A stretch of DNA of 64,000 nucleotides from Wenjunlia tyrosinilytica (GCF_014646055.1 NZ_BMMS01000034.1:22109-86108); one strand, 5' to 3'; positions 9,111-19,642 are shown, counted from the first letter of the stretch. Notes: generated by a model from the sequence alone, not told the origin. Program-made: numbers and translations.

Positions 9111-9794
9111 CTAGGAGAGTCGGACGAGCGAGCGCAGCAGGGCGAGGTCGGCGTCCACGAGCGTGCCGAGCACCGTGCGGCCCGGTCCCTCGGGGATCGG
9201 CGCCAGCGAGGGCACGGCGAGCACCCGGCAGCCCGCGGCCTCCGCCGAGGACACCCCGGCGAGCGTGTCCTCCACGGCCACGCAGTGCGACGGGCTGGCG
9301 CCCAGGGCGCCGGCCGCCGCCCAGTAGGGGTCGGGCGCGGGCTTGGTCCGCTCGGTGTCCTCGGCCCCGTACACCGCGTCGAAACGATGGTCGGTGAAGG
9401 AGCGCAGGACCAGTTCCACGACGGAGCGGGGGGAGGCGGAGACCAGCGCCGTCGGCACGCCGTGCTCGCGCAGCTCGGCCAGCAGCCGCAGCACCCCCGG
9501 CCGCGGCGGCGCCCCGCACTCCTCGATCCGGGCGGCGAACCCCGCCCGCAGGTGCTCCGCCAGCTGTTCGGGGGCGAGCCCGGTGCCGGTGGTGAGGTGC
9601 AGATGGGCGGCGGTGTCCTCCACGGCCCGCCCGAGCACGGCGGGCCGGTCGGCCGCGCCGAGGGTGCGGCCCAGCCTGAGCGCCAGGGCCGCGGCGGTCT
9701 CCCACCACAGCCCTTCGGTGTCCACGAGGGTTCCGTCCATGTCGAACAGGACCGCGTGCGGGGTGACGGCCCCGGTCGCCGCGGCCGCCGTCAC
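9111..9794 (-). CDS. HAD-family hydrolase, beta-phosphoglucomutase-like
   Basis: 227 residues. All four HAD motifs are present: FDMDGTLVD (nucleophile D18, acid D20), Ser of SASPRS, Lys of RTKPAPDP and the acidic VEDTLAG. The helical cap between motifs I and II marks the beta-PGM/2-deoxyglucose-6-phosphatase subgroup. It is not a phosphonoacetaldehyde hydrolase, which would have a different motif I and a Schiff-base lysine. The GTG start overlaps the TGA of the ATPase gene (GTGA, 9791-9794), implying translational coupling. Together with the transporter this suggests import of a phosphorylated or phosphorylatable compound followed by dephosphorylation; the compound is not known. Confidence 0.9.
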   Translation of the reverse strand: MTAAAATGAVTPHAVLFDMDGTLVDTEGLWWETAAALALRLGRTLGAADRPAVLGRAVEDTAAHLHLTTGTGLAPEQLAEHLRAGFAARIEECGAPPRPGVLRLLAELREHGVPTALVSASPRSVVELVLRSFTDHRFDAVYGAEDTERTKPAPDPYWAAAGALGASPSHCVAVEDTLAGVSSAEAAGCRVLAVPSLAPIPEGPGRTVLGTLVDADLALLRSLVRLS

Positions 9795-10888
9795 GTGGCC
9801 GCCCGCCGGTCGACCAGCACCGGCCGGGCGTGGGGAGCGACGGTCACCAGGGTGCCGGAGGGCAGTTCGGCGGCGGCGTGGGTGGCCATGTCGGCCTTGA
9901 CCGCCGTGCCGTCGGCCAGCCGGATGCTCAGCCGGGTGGTGGCACCGAGGAAGGTGGTCCCGACGACCCGCGCCGTGCCGCCGTCGTCGGCCGCGACCTC
10001 CAGGCCCTCGGGCCTGATCAGCACATCCACCTCGCCGGCGTCGGTGTGCGGGCCCTCGACCGGCAGCCGGGTGCCCAGCACCTCGACCTCGCCGGAACCG
10101 CCGACGTGTCCGGGTATGCGGTTCATGGCGCCCACGAACTCGGCGACGAACGCCGTGGCGGGCCGTGCGTACAGCTCGGCCGGGGCGGCGCACTGCTCGA
10201 GCCGCCCGCCGCGCATCACCGCGACCCGGTCGGCCATCGACAGGGCCTCCTCCTGGTCATGGGTGACGAAGACGGTGGTGATGCCCAGCTCCAGCTGGAG
10301 CCGCCTGATCTCCTCACGCAGGGTGAGGCGCACCTTGGCGTCCAGCGCCGACAGCGGCTCGTCCAGCAGGAGCAGCCGCGGCCGCACCGCCAGCGCGCGG
10401 GCCAGCGCTACCCGCTGCTGCTGACCGCCGGAGAGCTGGTGGGGGTAGTGGGTGCCGTGGTCGGGCAGGCCCACCAGCGCCAGCAGCTCCTCGGCGCGGG
10501 CGCGCCGCTCGGCGGAGGCGACCTTGCGCATCCGCAGCCCGAAAGCGACGTTGCCGCGGGCGTCGAGGTTCGGGAAGAGGCTGTACGACTGGAAGACCAT
10601 GCCGGTGTCGCGGCGGTGCGCGGGAACCCTGGTGATGTCCTCGCCGTCGACCAGCACCGCGCCGGAGTCGGGCCGCTCGAAGCCGGCCAGCACCCGCAGC
10701 GCCGTCGTCTTGCCGCAGCCGGAGGGACCGAGCAGGGCGACCAGCTCACCCGGCTCGACGGTCAGGTCCAGGCCGTCGAGGGCGGTGGTGGCGCCGAAGG
10801 TGCGGCGCAGGCCCCGCAGTTCGAGGGCCGCGCCGGACCCGGCGGCCCGTTCGGCGTCCAGGACGGCCGCGGTGGCAGCTGACGTCAT
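9791..10888 (-). CDS. ABC transporter ATP-binding protein (PotA/PhnT-like)
   Basis: 365 residues. Walker A GPSGCGKTT at 54-62, Q-loop FQSYSLFPN, signature LSGGQQQRVALARAL, Walker B LLLLDEPLSALD and the switch His in VTHDQEEAL are all present, followed by a C-terminal TOBE domain. This is the polyamine/iron/2-aminoethylphosphonate class of importers. The ATG at 10886-10888 has AAGGAG 8 nt upstream; a GTG nine bases earlier, overlapping the previous stop, is an alternative. It energises the two permeases encoded immediately upstream. Confidence 0.95.
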   Translation of the reverse strand: MTSAATAAVLDAERAAGSGAALELRGLRRTFGATTALDGLDLTVEPGELVALLGPSGCGKTTALRVLAGFERPDSGAVLVDGEDITRVPAHRRDTGMVFQSYSLFPNLDARGNVAFGLRMRKVASAERRARAEELLALVGLPDHGTHYPHQLSGGQQQRVALARALAVRPRLLLLDEPLSALDAKVRLTLREEIRRLQLELGITTVFVTHDQEEALSMADRVAVMRGGRLEQCAAPAELYARPATAFVAEFVGAMNRIPGHVGGSGEVEVLGTRLPVEGPHTDAGEVDVLIRPEGLEVAADDGGTARVVGTTFLGATTRLSIRLADGTAVKADMATHAAAELPSGTLVTVAPHARPVLVDRRAAT

Positions 10889-10893
10889 GTCGG

Positions 10894-11787
10894 TCACTCC
10901 TTGTCGGCCGCGGCGGCGGTGGAGACCGCGGTCGCGGGGGTGCGGTTCTTGGCGCCCCGGCCGCCGAGGGCGGCGAGCGCGAGCAGCAGGGCCCAGGTCA
11001 GCAGCAGGCTCAGCAGCGACACGGCCACGGAGAGCTGGGCGTTGGAGCCGGAGGCCTGCACGATCCAGACGGCGAACGGCTGGAAGCCGAGCAGCTGGGC
11101 CACGGTGAACTCGCCGAGGACCAGGGCCAGGGTCAGGAACGAGGCCCCCAGCAGCGCGGACTTCAGATTCGGCAGCACCACCCGCAGCAGGACGTGCGGC
11201 CAGGAGGCACCGAGGTTCCGCGCGGCCTCGACGAGCGTGCGCAGGTCGATCGAGCGCAGCCCGGAGTCGAGCGCCCGGTGGACGAAGGGCAGCGCCATCA
11301 CCACATAGGCGAGCACCAGCACCACGGGGAAGCCGGGATCCTGGATGGCCACGAACGTCCGGTACAGCGGGGTCCTGGACAGATGGTCCGGGCCCCACTT
11401 CAGGACCGTGCCGATGCCCGCGACAAGGGCCACGGACGGTACGACGAGCGGCAGCGAGCAGACCACTTCGAGGACCGGCCGCAGCCGGGGCGCGGACAGC
11501 CGCACCGCGATCTCGGCGGGCACCATCAGCGCCAGCACGACCACGATCGTCGCCACGCCGAGGCCGATGGACAGCAGCAGGCTCGAGGTGAAGCCGTCCG
11601 CGCTGAAGATGTGCGTGTACGCGTCCAGCGTCAGGCCCTCGTTGGGGATGTCCACCGTGAACACCGCCGAGGCGACCAGCGGAACGAGGAAGTACAGGCC
11701 CGCAACCAGCAGGACGGCGCCGCGCCACAGGCGCGGGCGCTGCCGGGCGGGGGCCGCGGCGCAGACGGTCGGATTCAGGCCAGCCAC
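10894..11787 (-). CDS. ABC transporter permease (second)
   Basis: 297 residues with six predicted membrane helices and the EAA-loop segment LVEAARNLGASWPHVLLRVVLPNL, which docks the ATPase. The GTG start at 11785-11787 lies inside the end of the preceding permease gene (13 bp overlap) and has AAGGAG 6 nt upstream, so the genes are translationally coupled. The long open frame running up to 12432 is only antisense/shadow extension. It forms the channel with the upstream permease. Confidence 0.93.
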   Translation of the reverse strand: MAGLNPTVCAAAPARQRPRLWRGAVLLVAGLYFLVPLVASAVFTVDIPNEGLTLDAYTHIFSADGFTSSLLLSIGLGVATIVVVLALMVPAEIAVRLSAPRLRPVLEVVCSLPLVVPSVALVAGIGTVLKWGPDHLSRTPLYRTFVAIQDPGFPVVLVLAYVVMALPFVHRALDSGLRSIDLRTLVEAARNLGASWPHVLLRVVLPNLKSALLGASFLTLALVLGEFTVAQLLGFQPFAVWIVQASGSNAQLSVAVSLLSLLLTWALLLALAALGGRGAKNRTPATAVSTAAAADKE

Positions 11788-12776
11788 CGGGTGCTCCTTC
11801 GCTGGAGGGGCAGATGGACGGCCATGACCAGGCCCGCGACGACCACCATGTCGAGGCTGAGCGCCAGGGCGACGTTCTCCTGGCCGACCAGGACATTGCC
11901 GGACAGCGCGTCGGCGATCTGCAGGGTGATCAGCGGAACCGAGCTGCCCACCATCGCCGCCGCCGTCGCGTACGCGGCGAAAGCGCTGCCGAACAGCAGC
12001 ACGAGGCCGCCGAGCAGCGACGGCATGAGCACCGGCAGCCCGACGTGGTGCCAGTACTGCCAGGTGGTGGCGCCCGAGCTCTGGGCGGCCTCGCGCCACG
12101 ACGGACGCAAGCCGTCGAGCGCGGGAACGACCGCGAGGACCATCAGCGGGACCAGGAAGTACAGATAGGTCAGCGCCAGCCCCCAGAAGCTGTAGAGGCT
12201 CCAGCCGTGCCGGTCCAGGCCCAGCCGGGTGGTGAGCACACCGGCGTTGCCGAGGGTGGCGACGAAGGCGAACGCGAGCGGCACACCGCCGAAGTTCGCC
12301 AGGACGCCGGAGGCGGTCAGCACCGCCTCGCGCAGCGCCCGGTGGCGGGAGGTCACCACGGCCTGGGCGAGGAGCAGTCCGAGGACGGCGCCGATGACCG
12401 CGCACACCGCGGACAGCTTCACGCTGCCCCACAGGGCGGTCAGGTAGGCCCCGCGCAGGGACTCGTCGAGGTTGCCGAAGGTGGCCGAGGAGGCGCCGGT
12501 CTGCGGATCGGTGGAGGTGAACGCTCCCTGCACCATGGCGGCCAGCGGCAGGCCGAAGGCCACGGCGACGAAGAGGAGGAGCGGGACGACGGCGAGCCAG
12601 GCACGGCCGGAGCCCCTCCCGGACCGGCGAGCGGTCCGGGAGGGGCGGGCCTCGGCCTGCGTGCCGCCGGCGGGAGCGGCCGCGGCCTCGGGGGAGCCGG
12701 CGCCGTGTCGCGCGCCGGTCACCGCCCCGGGGCCGTCGGCGACCGCCGCGTCGCAGGAGTGGGCTGAGGGGGTCAT
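11775..12776 (-). CDS. ABC transporter permease (first)
   Basis: 333 residues. A low-complexity cytoplasmic N-terminus of about 58 residues (Ala/Gly/Arg-rich) is followed by six membrane helices and an EAA-type loop, SWREAAQSSGATTWQYWHHV. Family: BPD inner-membrane component of the PotB/CysU/PhnU type. ATG start 7 bp after the stop of the binding-protein gene; its 3' end overlaps the next permease gene. Second member of the five-gene import and processing set. Confidence 0.93.
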   Translation of the reverse strand: MTPSAHSCDAAVADGPGAVTGARHGAGSPEAAAAPAGGTQAEARPSRTARRSGRGSGRAWLAVVPLLLFVAVAFGLPLAAMVQGAFTSTDPQTGASSATFGNLDESLRGAYLTALWGSVKLSAVCAVIGAVLGLLLAQAVVTSRHRALREAVLTASGVLANFGGVPLAFAFVATLGNAGVLTTRLGLDRHGWSLYSFWGLALTYLYFLVPLMVLAVVPALDGLRPSWREAAQSSGATTWQYWHHVGLPVLMPSLLGGLVLLFGSAFAAYATAAAMVGSSVPLITLQIADALSGNVLVGQENVALALSLDMVVVAGLVMAVHLPLQRRSTRWLA

Positions 12777-12783
12777 CGCCGGA

Positions 12784-13950
12784 TCAGCCCGCGACTGCCT
12801 TGGCCCAGCCCTGCGCGATGGTCTCCTTGGCCTTGGAGGCCTGCGCCTCGGTGGGGAACTTCGGCGTGCCGGCGACGGCCGGGAGCTTGGCGGCGGCGTC
12901 CTTGTCGAGGGTGCCGTCGCTCTGCATGGCGGCCATCAGCGCGGGACGGGCGTAGCCCTTGAGCCACAGGTTCTGGCCCTCGGCGCTGTAGAGGTACTCC
13001 TCCCACAGGCGGGCGGCCGCGGGGTGCGGGGCGTCCTTGTTGATGGCCTGGGAGTAGTACTGGGCGTAGACGCCGTCGCTGGGGACGGAGACCTTCCAGT
13101 CCACGCCCTTGGTGCGGAACTCGTCGGCGTAGCCGGAGTTGAGGTAGTCCCAGTCGATGCTGATCGGGGTCTCGCCCTTTTCGATCGTGGCGGGGGTGGA
13201 CTCGACGGGGTTGAAGTTGCCGTTCTTCTTCAGCTTGCCGAAGAAGTCCAGGCCCGGCTGGATGTCGTCGAACGAGCCGCCGTTGGCGAGCGCCGCCGCG
13301 TACACACCGCCGAAGGCGGAGCCGGACTTGGTGGGGTTGCCGTTGAGCGCGACCTTGCCCTTGTACCGCGGCTTGAGCAGGTCGGCGAAGGTCTTGGGGC
13401 ACTCCTTGACGCGCTTGGCGTCGCAGCCGATGGAGACGTAGCCGCCGTAGTCGTTGAACCAGCGGCTCTGGGTGTCGCGCTGCTCGGCCGGGATCTTGTC
13501 GAACGAGGCGACCTGGTACGGCGCCAGCAGGCCCTGCTGGGCGGCTGCCTGGGCGAAGGAGCTGCCGAGGTCCAGCACATCGGGGGCGCGGCCCTGGCCC
13601 TTGCGGGTCTTCACGGCGTTGATCTCGTCCTGGCTGGAGCCGTCGGGGTTCTCGACCGCGACCTTGATGCCGTACTTCTTGGTGAAGCCGTCGATGATGG
13701 CGCCGTAGTTGGCCCAGTCGCGGGGGAGGGTGATGGCGTTGAGCTTCCCCTCCTTCTTCGCGGCCTTCACCAGGGCGTCGAGGCCGCCGGCGGCCTTGGC
13801 CGAAGCGGCGGTCTTGAGGTCGGTGCCCGCGGCGCCGCCCGTCTTCTCGGTGGGCGCCGCACCGCAGGCGCTCAGGGTAAGGGCCGCGGTGGCGGCCATG
13901 CAGGCCAGTCCAGCCACGCGGGCACGGGTACGGGCACGGGACATGGTCAC
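12784..13950 (-). CDS. extracellular solute-binding lipoprotein
   Basis: 388 residues from the GTG at 13948-13950 (386 from an ATG two codons later); GGAG sits 6 nt before the GTG. A lipoprotein signal ends in LTLSAC with the lipidated Cys at residue 29. The mature part is a family 1 / PotD-like periplasmic fold: an Ala/Lys-rich helix with LVKAAKKEGKL, then the PRDWANYG region and the conserved WDYLNSGY segment. Such proteins bind small polar ligands (polyamine, Fe3+, 2-aminoethylphosphonate, sugar phosphates). The ligand cannot be fixed from sequence. First gene of the operon, preceded by two palindromes that look like operators. Confidence 0.92.
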   Translation of the reverse strand: MTMSRARTRARVAGLACMAATAALTLSACGAAPTEKTGGAAGTDLKTAASAKAAGGLDALVKAAKKEGKLNAITLPRDWANYGAIIDGFTKKYGIKVAVENPDGSSQDEINAVKTRKGQGRAPDVLDLGSSFAQAAAQQGLLAPYQVASFDKIPAEQRDTQSRWFNDYGGYVSIGCDAKRVKECPKTFADLLKPRYKGKVALNGNPTKSGSAFGGVYAAALANGGSFDDIQPGLDFFGKLKKNGNFNPVESTPATIEKGETPISIDWDYLNSGYADEFRTKGVDWKVSVPSDGVYAQYYSQAINKDAPHPAAARLWEEYLYSAEGQNLWLKGYARPALMAAMQSDGTLDKDAAAKLPAVAGTPKFPTEAQASKAKETIAQGWAKAVAG

Positions 13951-13982
13951 GGGGGCTCCAGTGCTGAGGTCTCGCCAAGGAG

Positions 13983-14006
13983 GTTGTATGAACAACTTGG
14001 CCAAGT
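13983..14006. promoter_or_regulatory. paired palindromes, probable GntR operator
   Basis: Two overlapping inverted repeats: GTTGT-ATGA-ACAAC (13983-13996) and the perfect 12-mer ACTTGGCCAAGT (13995-14006). They lie 33-56 bp upstream of the binding-protein start, where a repressor site would block the promoter. The operon encodes its own GntR/HutC regulator, the obvious candidate binder. The assignment is inferred. Confidence 0.5.
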
Positions 14007-14094
14007 ACCCCCGACGGCCGTGACGGGACGGTGAACCCCGGAAGACGTTCCGGGTGCGATTGGACGGCGGATGTGAAGGCAAGGCACGAAAACG

Positions 14095-14129
14095 CGCCCA
14101 GGAGGCCCCGATGAAGGGCCTCCTGGGCG
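14095..14129. terminator. bidirectional rho-independent terminator
   Basis: A perfect 14-bp stem (cgcccaggaggccc 14095-14108, complement 14116-14129), 7-nt loop, with tttt on the plus side and aaaa on the other, so it can work in either direction. It should end transcripts coming from the class I fumarase gene before the transporter operon promoter. Confidence 0.85.
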
Positions 14130-14165
14130 GTTTTGCGTTATGGGGCGCTACGCCCCGGGACGGAG

Positions 14166-14256
14166 CCGGTGACGGCTGTTCCAGGCGCTGGGGCGGACGG
14201 GGATGCTGGTGAAGGTGGGTACCGGCGGCTGGGGGGCGAAGAAGTCATTGCCCTTG
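14166..14256. repeat. duplicated 3' end of the class I fumarase gene
   Basis: These 91 bp match 14358-14448 (192 bp away) with only three differences. The matched stretch spans the last codons, stop and a few bases beyond of the fumarase gene. In this extra copy the stop codon is changed (cta to cca on the plus strand), so it is a non-functional tail duplicate. See findings. Confidence 0.9.
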
Positions 14257-14372
14257 ACTGCTTGCCGATGGCCGTCCTCGCACTGCTCGGCCCCCCGGGG
14301 GGCCTTGCGGGCTTCGGACGGCTGCGCCGGACTCCGTCCGTCGTCGTGCTGCCGCGGCCGGTGACGGCTGTT

Positions 14373-16028
<1,656 letters not shown>

Positions 16029-16234
16029 CTTCGTCGTGGTCCTCACTCGGCGGCCGGTCACCTGACGACGTCGTCGGCGTCAGCGCCATCCAGGGTAGAA
16101 CGTGGAACCGCACCCTCCGGTGTGAGGTAGGGCTCACCTCCCCGCGGAGGGCGGCCGGTAGCGGCCGGCACGGCGGCGGACGGCCGATACCGGTCGGCGC
16201 CCTGCGCGCGTGAGCCCGCGGGGACCGCGCGGGC

Positions 16235-16271
16235 TAGTCACGATGTATCGCGTTTGGCTAAAGTGTCGAAC
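16235..16271 (+). promoter_or_regulatory. probable leaderless promoter of the DUF1707 gene
   Basis: TAGTCA (16235-16240), 18-nt spacer, TAAAGT (16259-16264), then 7 nt to a GTG at 16272. A -10 hexamer this close to a start codon, with no ribosome-binding site, is the pattern of leaderless transcripts common in Streptomyces. Confidence 0.45.
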
Positions 16272-16952
16272 GTGGACGAGTCGCAGCTTCAGAAGCGAGA
16301 CCAGCAGCCCGCGCCTGCCCGAAAGCCGGTCGCGCAGGCCGAGATCCGGGCATCGGACGCCGACCGCGACAAGGTCGCCGACATCCTGCGCGACGCGCTC
16401 GCGGAGGGGCGGCTGACCCCGGAGGAGCACTCCGAGCGCATAGAGACGCTGTACACCGCGAAGACCATGGGCGAGCTGGAACCGCTCACGCGCGACCTCC
16501 CCGCCCCGGGTCGGCGGCCCGCCGAGACCCCGCCGCCGACGCCCACCGCCCCCTTCGAGCCCCCGAGGGCCGAGTCGCCGGCCATGGTCGCCATCTTCGG
16601 CGGGGCCAGCCGCAAGGGCCGCTGGCGGGTCGGCGGCTCGATCAACGCCGTGGCGATCTTCGGCGGTGTCGAGATCGACCTCACCGAGGCGGTCTTCGAG
16701 TCCCCGAACGTCGTGATCAATGTGACGGCGATCTTCGGCGGCGCGGAGATCAAGGTGCCGGAGAACGTGACCGTGCGCGGAGGCGGCGGTGTGGGCATCT
16801 TCGGCGGCTTCGACGTCAGCGGCTACGAGTCCGGCGATCCCAACGCCCCGGTGATCCACGTCCGAGGGCTGGCCCTGTTCGGCGGTGTCGAGGTCAAGCG
16901 GAAGAAGGGCAAGCGCCTCAAGGAATGGGTCCGCAAGGAACTCGGCGACTGA
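16272..16952 (+). CDS. DUF1707 / LiaF-like cell-envelope response protein
   Basis: 226 residues from GTG 16272; upstream in-frame TTG (16254) and GTG (16263) are possible but less likely given the -10 box. Residues about 27-85 form DUF1707 (RASDADRDKVADILRDAL, later RLTPEEHSERI), a short SHOCT-like helix pair. The C-terminal half has four AIFGG/ALFGG beta repeats of the LiaF C-terminal type. No membrane segment, so it is probably cytoplasmic or membrane-peripheral. The family is linked by name to cell-wall-stress sensing; its streptomycete role is unknown. Confidence 0.85.
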   Translation: MDESQLQKRDQQPAPARKPVAQAEIRASDADRDKVADILRDALAEGRLTPEEHSERIETLYTAKTMGELEPLTRDLPAPGRRPAETPPPTPTAPFEPPRAESPAMVAIFGGASRKGRWRVGGSINAVAIFGGVEIDLTEAVFESPNVVINVTAIFGGAEIKVPENVTVRGGGGVGIFGGFDVSGYESGDPNAPVIHVRGLALFGGVEVKRKKGKRLKEWVRKELGD

Positions 16953-17006
16953 GGGACGGGCGCCGGACGGGCGCGGCGCACGGCTCGGTGAACGGGCCCG
17001 GCGCCG

Positions 17007-17050
17007 CCGGACCGGCTCCGGACCGGCTCCGGACCGGCTCCGGACCGGCT
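17007..17050. repeat. 11-bp tandem repeat, four copies
   Basis: Four exact copies of ccggaccggct between the DUF1707 gene and wblI. Non-coding. The rest of 16953-17379 contains no recognisable gene; wblI's promoter must lie in its right part. Confidence 0.9.
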
Positions 17051-17379
17051 CGGCGGACGGTGAATTCTCCCTGGCCGACTCGGGTTTGAGCCCAGTTCCG
17101 GTGCCGTGCCGGTGGCGGCGCGGTCAGGTTCTGGTCAGAGATCGATCAAGTGCCGCTCCAGCATGGATCAACGGCGGATCGATCGCTGAACGGCGGTTCG
17201 GTCGAGGCGTACTTGACCTGGGCTTCGACACGGTGTGCATGAAGCTCGCCACAGCGGGTAGGCCTTGCTTCATCGTCTCTCGTACGGCTGCGCCCTGGTT
17301 GGTCAGTGCGGTACGGACAGCTGTGCGCAGCGGACGGGCAAGCGCTTAAACGCCGCCGAGCCGTCGTCAGGAGTACGCC

Positions 17380-17784
17380 GTGCTGCAACCGATCCAGTCC
17401 CCGAAGGACGCCGCCCTGCCTGGTCAGCGCAACCAGGCGCTGCCACCGGGGGCCGCCGCCGCCTTGGCGCACCCAGGTGACGCGGGCGGTCCCTGGCACG
17501 CGGGAGCCGCGTGCCGCAGGGACGAGGCCGGCCTGTTCTTCGCACCGTCCAAGGAGCCCACGGCGGCGCGGCTCGCCCGTGAGGAGGCGGCGAAGCGCGT
17601 CTGCTCCAACTGCCCGGTGCTGCTGGAATGCCGAGAACACGCCCTGCTGCAACCCGAGCCGTACGGGGTGTGGGGCGGACTGACCGCGGCGGAGCGTCGT
17701 GTGGTGCTGGCCCGGCGGCGGCGCCGCGAGGCGGAGCTGAGCCCGGCGGCCACGGCACACAGGGCGCGGATAGCCGTGGGATGA
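17380..17784 (+). CDS. wblI: WhiB-family iron-sulfur regulator WblI
   Basis: 134 residues. The four [4Fe-4S] ligands C45, C75, C78 and C84 (pattern C-x29-CxxC-x5-C) and the turn GVWGG (96-100) followed by the basic tail ARRRRREAE define a Wbl protein. These act as redox- or NO-responsive transcription factors, usually with the principal sigma factor. Named wblI by position between the class I fumarase/DUF1707 genes and glpX, which I recall as the S. coelicolor order; other Wbl names cannot be excluded from sequence alone. GTG start with AGGAG 6 nt upstream. It ends at a strong bidirectional hairpin. Confidence 0.88.
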   Translation: MLQPIQSPKDAALPGQRNQALPPGAAAALAHPGDAGGPWHAGAACRRDEAGLFFAPSKEPTAARLAREEAAKRVCSNCPVLLECREHALLQPEPYGVWGGLTAAERRVVLARRRRREAELSPAATAHRARIAVG

Positions 17785-17814
17785 AGGGCAGCGTGTGACG
17801 GGGGCGCGGACGAG

Positions 17815-17853
17815 CAACGGGGCGGGGCACCGATGAGGTGCCCCGCCCCGTTG
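17815..17853. terminator. bidirectional hairpin between wblI and glpX
   Basis: A perfect 17-bp stem (caacggggcggggcacc and complement) around a 5-nt loop gatga. It lies between the 3' ends of the convergent genes wblI and glpX. Confidence 0.85.
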
Positions 17854-17891
17854 CCTGCCCGGGTGACCTGCCGCCCCGCCGGGCTTCCGCC

Positions 17892-18923
17892 TCAGCGGGC
17901 CCGGTCGAAGTCGACCGCGCTGTAGGCGCGCAGCTTCGACAGGCGGTGCGTGGAGTCGATCTGCCGAATCGTTCCGCTCTTGGAGCGCATGACCAGCGAC
18001 TGCGTGAGGGCGGTGTCCGCGCGGTACCGCACGCCCCGCAGCAGCTCGCCGTCGGTGATGCCGGTCGCGACGAAGAAGACGTTCTCGCCCCAGACCAGGT
18101 CGTCGTTGGTCAGTACCCGGTCCAGGTCGTGCCCCGCGTCGAGGGCCCGTCGGCGCTCCTCGTCGTCCTTGGGCCACAGCCGGCCCTGGATGGTGCCGCC
18201 GAGGCACTTCATCGCACAGGCGGTGATGATGCCCTCGGGGGTGCCGCCGATGCCGAGCAGCAGGTCGATGCCGGTCCCCTCGGTGGCGGCCATGATCGCT
18301 CCTGCGACGTCGCCGTCGGAGATGAACTTGATCCGCGCCCCCGCCTCGCGGATCTCCTTGATCATGCCGTCGTGGCGGGGACGGTCGAGGATGACGACGG
18401 TGACGTCCTCGGGGGCGGAGTGCTTGGCCTTGGCGACCCGGCGGATGTTCTCCGCGACGGGAGCGCCGATGTCCACGACGGCGGCGGCCTCGGGTCCGGT
18501 GGCCAGCTTCTCCATGTAGAACACCGCGGACGGGTCGAACATGGTGCCGCGCTCGGCGACCGCGAGGACCGACAGGGCGTTGGTCATGCCCTTGGCGGTG
18601 AGCGTCGTGCCGTCGATCGGGTCCACGGCGACGTCGCACTCCGCGCCGGTCCCGTCGCCGACCTGTTCCCCGTTGTAGAGCATGGGCGCCTCGTCCTTCT
18701 CGCCCTCGCCGATGACGACCACGCCGTTCATGGAGACGGTGGAGACCAGGGTGCGCATGGCCCGGACCGCGGCGCCGTCGGCGCCGTTCTTGTCGCCGCG
18801 CCCGACCCAGCGTCCGGCGGCCATGGCGGCGGCCTCGGTGACGCGGACGAGCTCGAGGGCGAGGTTGCGGTCGGGGGCTTCCGGAGCTACTTCCAACTGC
18901 GGGGGAAGATTCTGCTCGGTCAT
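17892..18923 (-). CDS. glpX: class II fructose-1,6-bisphosphatase GlpX
   Basis: 343 residues; hydrolyses fructose-1,6-bisphosphate to fructose-6-phosphate in gluconeogenesis. The Li+-sensitive phosphatase motifs are [11 protein letters not shown] (about 78-88), VDPIDGTTL (about 104-112) and the GIGGTPEGI loop, with metal-binding Asp and Glu residues intact. ATG at 18921-18923 with AAAGG upstream; the frame stays open to 19148. Upstream is the divergent DUF4245 gene, sharing a 142 bp intergenic region that contains TAAGGTCGTAG (near 19000, minus strand), also seen in front of the nitroreductase gene. Confidence 0.97.
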   Translation of the reverse strand: MTEQNLPPQLEVAPEAPDRNLALELVRVTEAAAMAAGRWVGRGDKNGADGAAVRAMRTLVSTVSMNGVVVIGEGEKDEAPMLYNGEQVGDGTGAECDVAVDPIDGTTLTAKGMTNALSVLAVAERGTMFDPSAVFYMEKLATGPEAAAVVDIGAPVAENIRRVAKAKHSAPEDVTVVILDRPRHDGMIKEIREAGARIKFISDGDVAGAIMAATEGTGIDLLLGIGGTPEGIITACAMKCLGGTIQGRLWPKDDEERRRALDAGHDLDRVLTNDDLVWGENVFFVATGITDGELLRGVRYRADTALTQSLVMRSKSGTIRQIDSTHRLSKLRAYSAVDFDRAR

Positions 18924-19065
18924 CTGTCCGTACCTTTCTGTACGTCGACGGCCAAGGGCCCCCCTGCCCGCGTGCGGACAAGGAGGGATGAGGGTTGCTA
19001 CGACCTTATCCACCCTGCCCGCCCCCTGAGCAGGGCGCTCCCCGGACACCTGAGAACATGGTCGG

Positions 19066-19590
19066 GTGGCGAGTACGAAACGCGGCAGGCAGACGGTCCG
19101 GGACATGGTGTTGTCCCTGGCGGCGATCGGGGGAGTCGTCGCCCTCATCTACGTCTTCATCCCGCACAGCGAGAAGGACCCGGTCAGGCCCGTGGACTAC
19201 CGGGTGGAGCTGCTGACGGCGCGGCGCGCCGCGCCGTTCCCCCTGCTGGCCCCCGAGGGGCTGTCCAAGGACTGGCGGGCGACCTCGGTGGAGTACACCG
19301 GCGACGACCGGCGGGCCAGGGGAGCCGTCTGGCACCTGGGCTTCATCAATCCGCACGACGAGTACGCCGCCGTCGAGCAGACCAACGGTCCGGCGCTGCC
19401 GTTCATCGAGGACAAGAGCCGTCGGGCCACCAAGGAGGGCACCACCGAGGTCGCGGGTCACAAGTGGGACCGCTACGCCGGGCCGAAGTACAACGCGCTG
19501 GTGCGCCGGGGCAAGGATGTCACCACGGTGGTCACCGGCACCGCGCCGCACGCGCAGCTCGCCCAGCTGGCCGCGGCCCTCAAGGGCTGA
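19066..19590 (+). CDS. DUF4245 membrane-anchored protein
   Basis: 174 residues. A basic N-terminus (KRGRQTVRD) leads into one membrane helix (residues about 13-31). The rest is an extracytoplasmic DUF4245 domain with [20 protein letters not shown] and a conserved WDRYAG segment. Function unknown; the gene is conserved divergently from glpX in actinobacteria. GTG start; no strong ribosome-binding site, so a leaderless transcript is possible. Confidence 0.85.
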   Translation: MASTKRGRQTVRDMVLSLAAIGGVVALIYVFIPHSEKDPVRPVDYRVELLTARRAAPFPLLAPEGLSKDWRATSVEYTGDDRRARGAVWHLGFINPHDEYAAVEQTNGPALPFIEDKSRRATKEGTTEVAGHKWDRYAGPKYNALVRRGKDVTTVVTGTAPHAQLAQLAAALKG

Positions 19591-19642
19591 CCCTCGGACA
19601 AGGGCTGACCCGGACAAGGGGCCGACCCCCGGAACCACGCGA

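Noticed and set aside
9111..9794. HAD gene as phosphonoacetaldehyde hydrolase (phnX)
   Set aside because: Motif I is FDMDGTLVD, typical of beta-PGM-like enzymes; the phnX-specific motif and Schiff-base lysine region are not seen.
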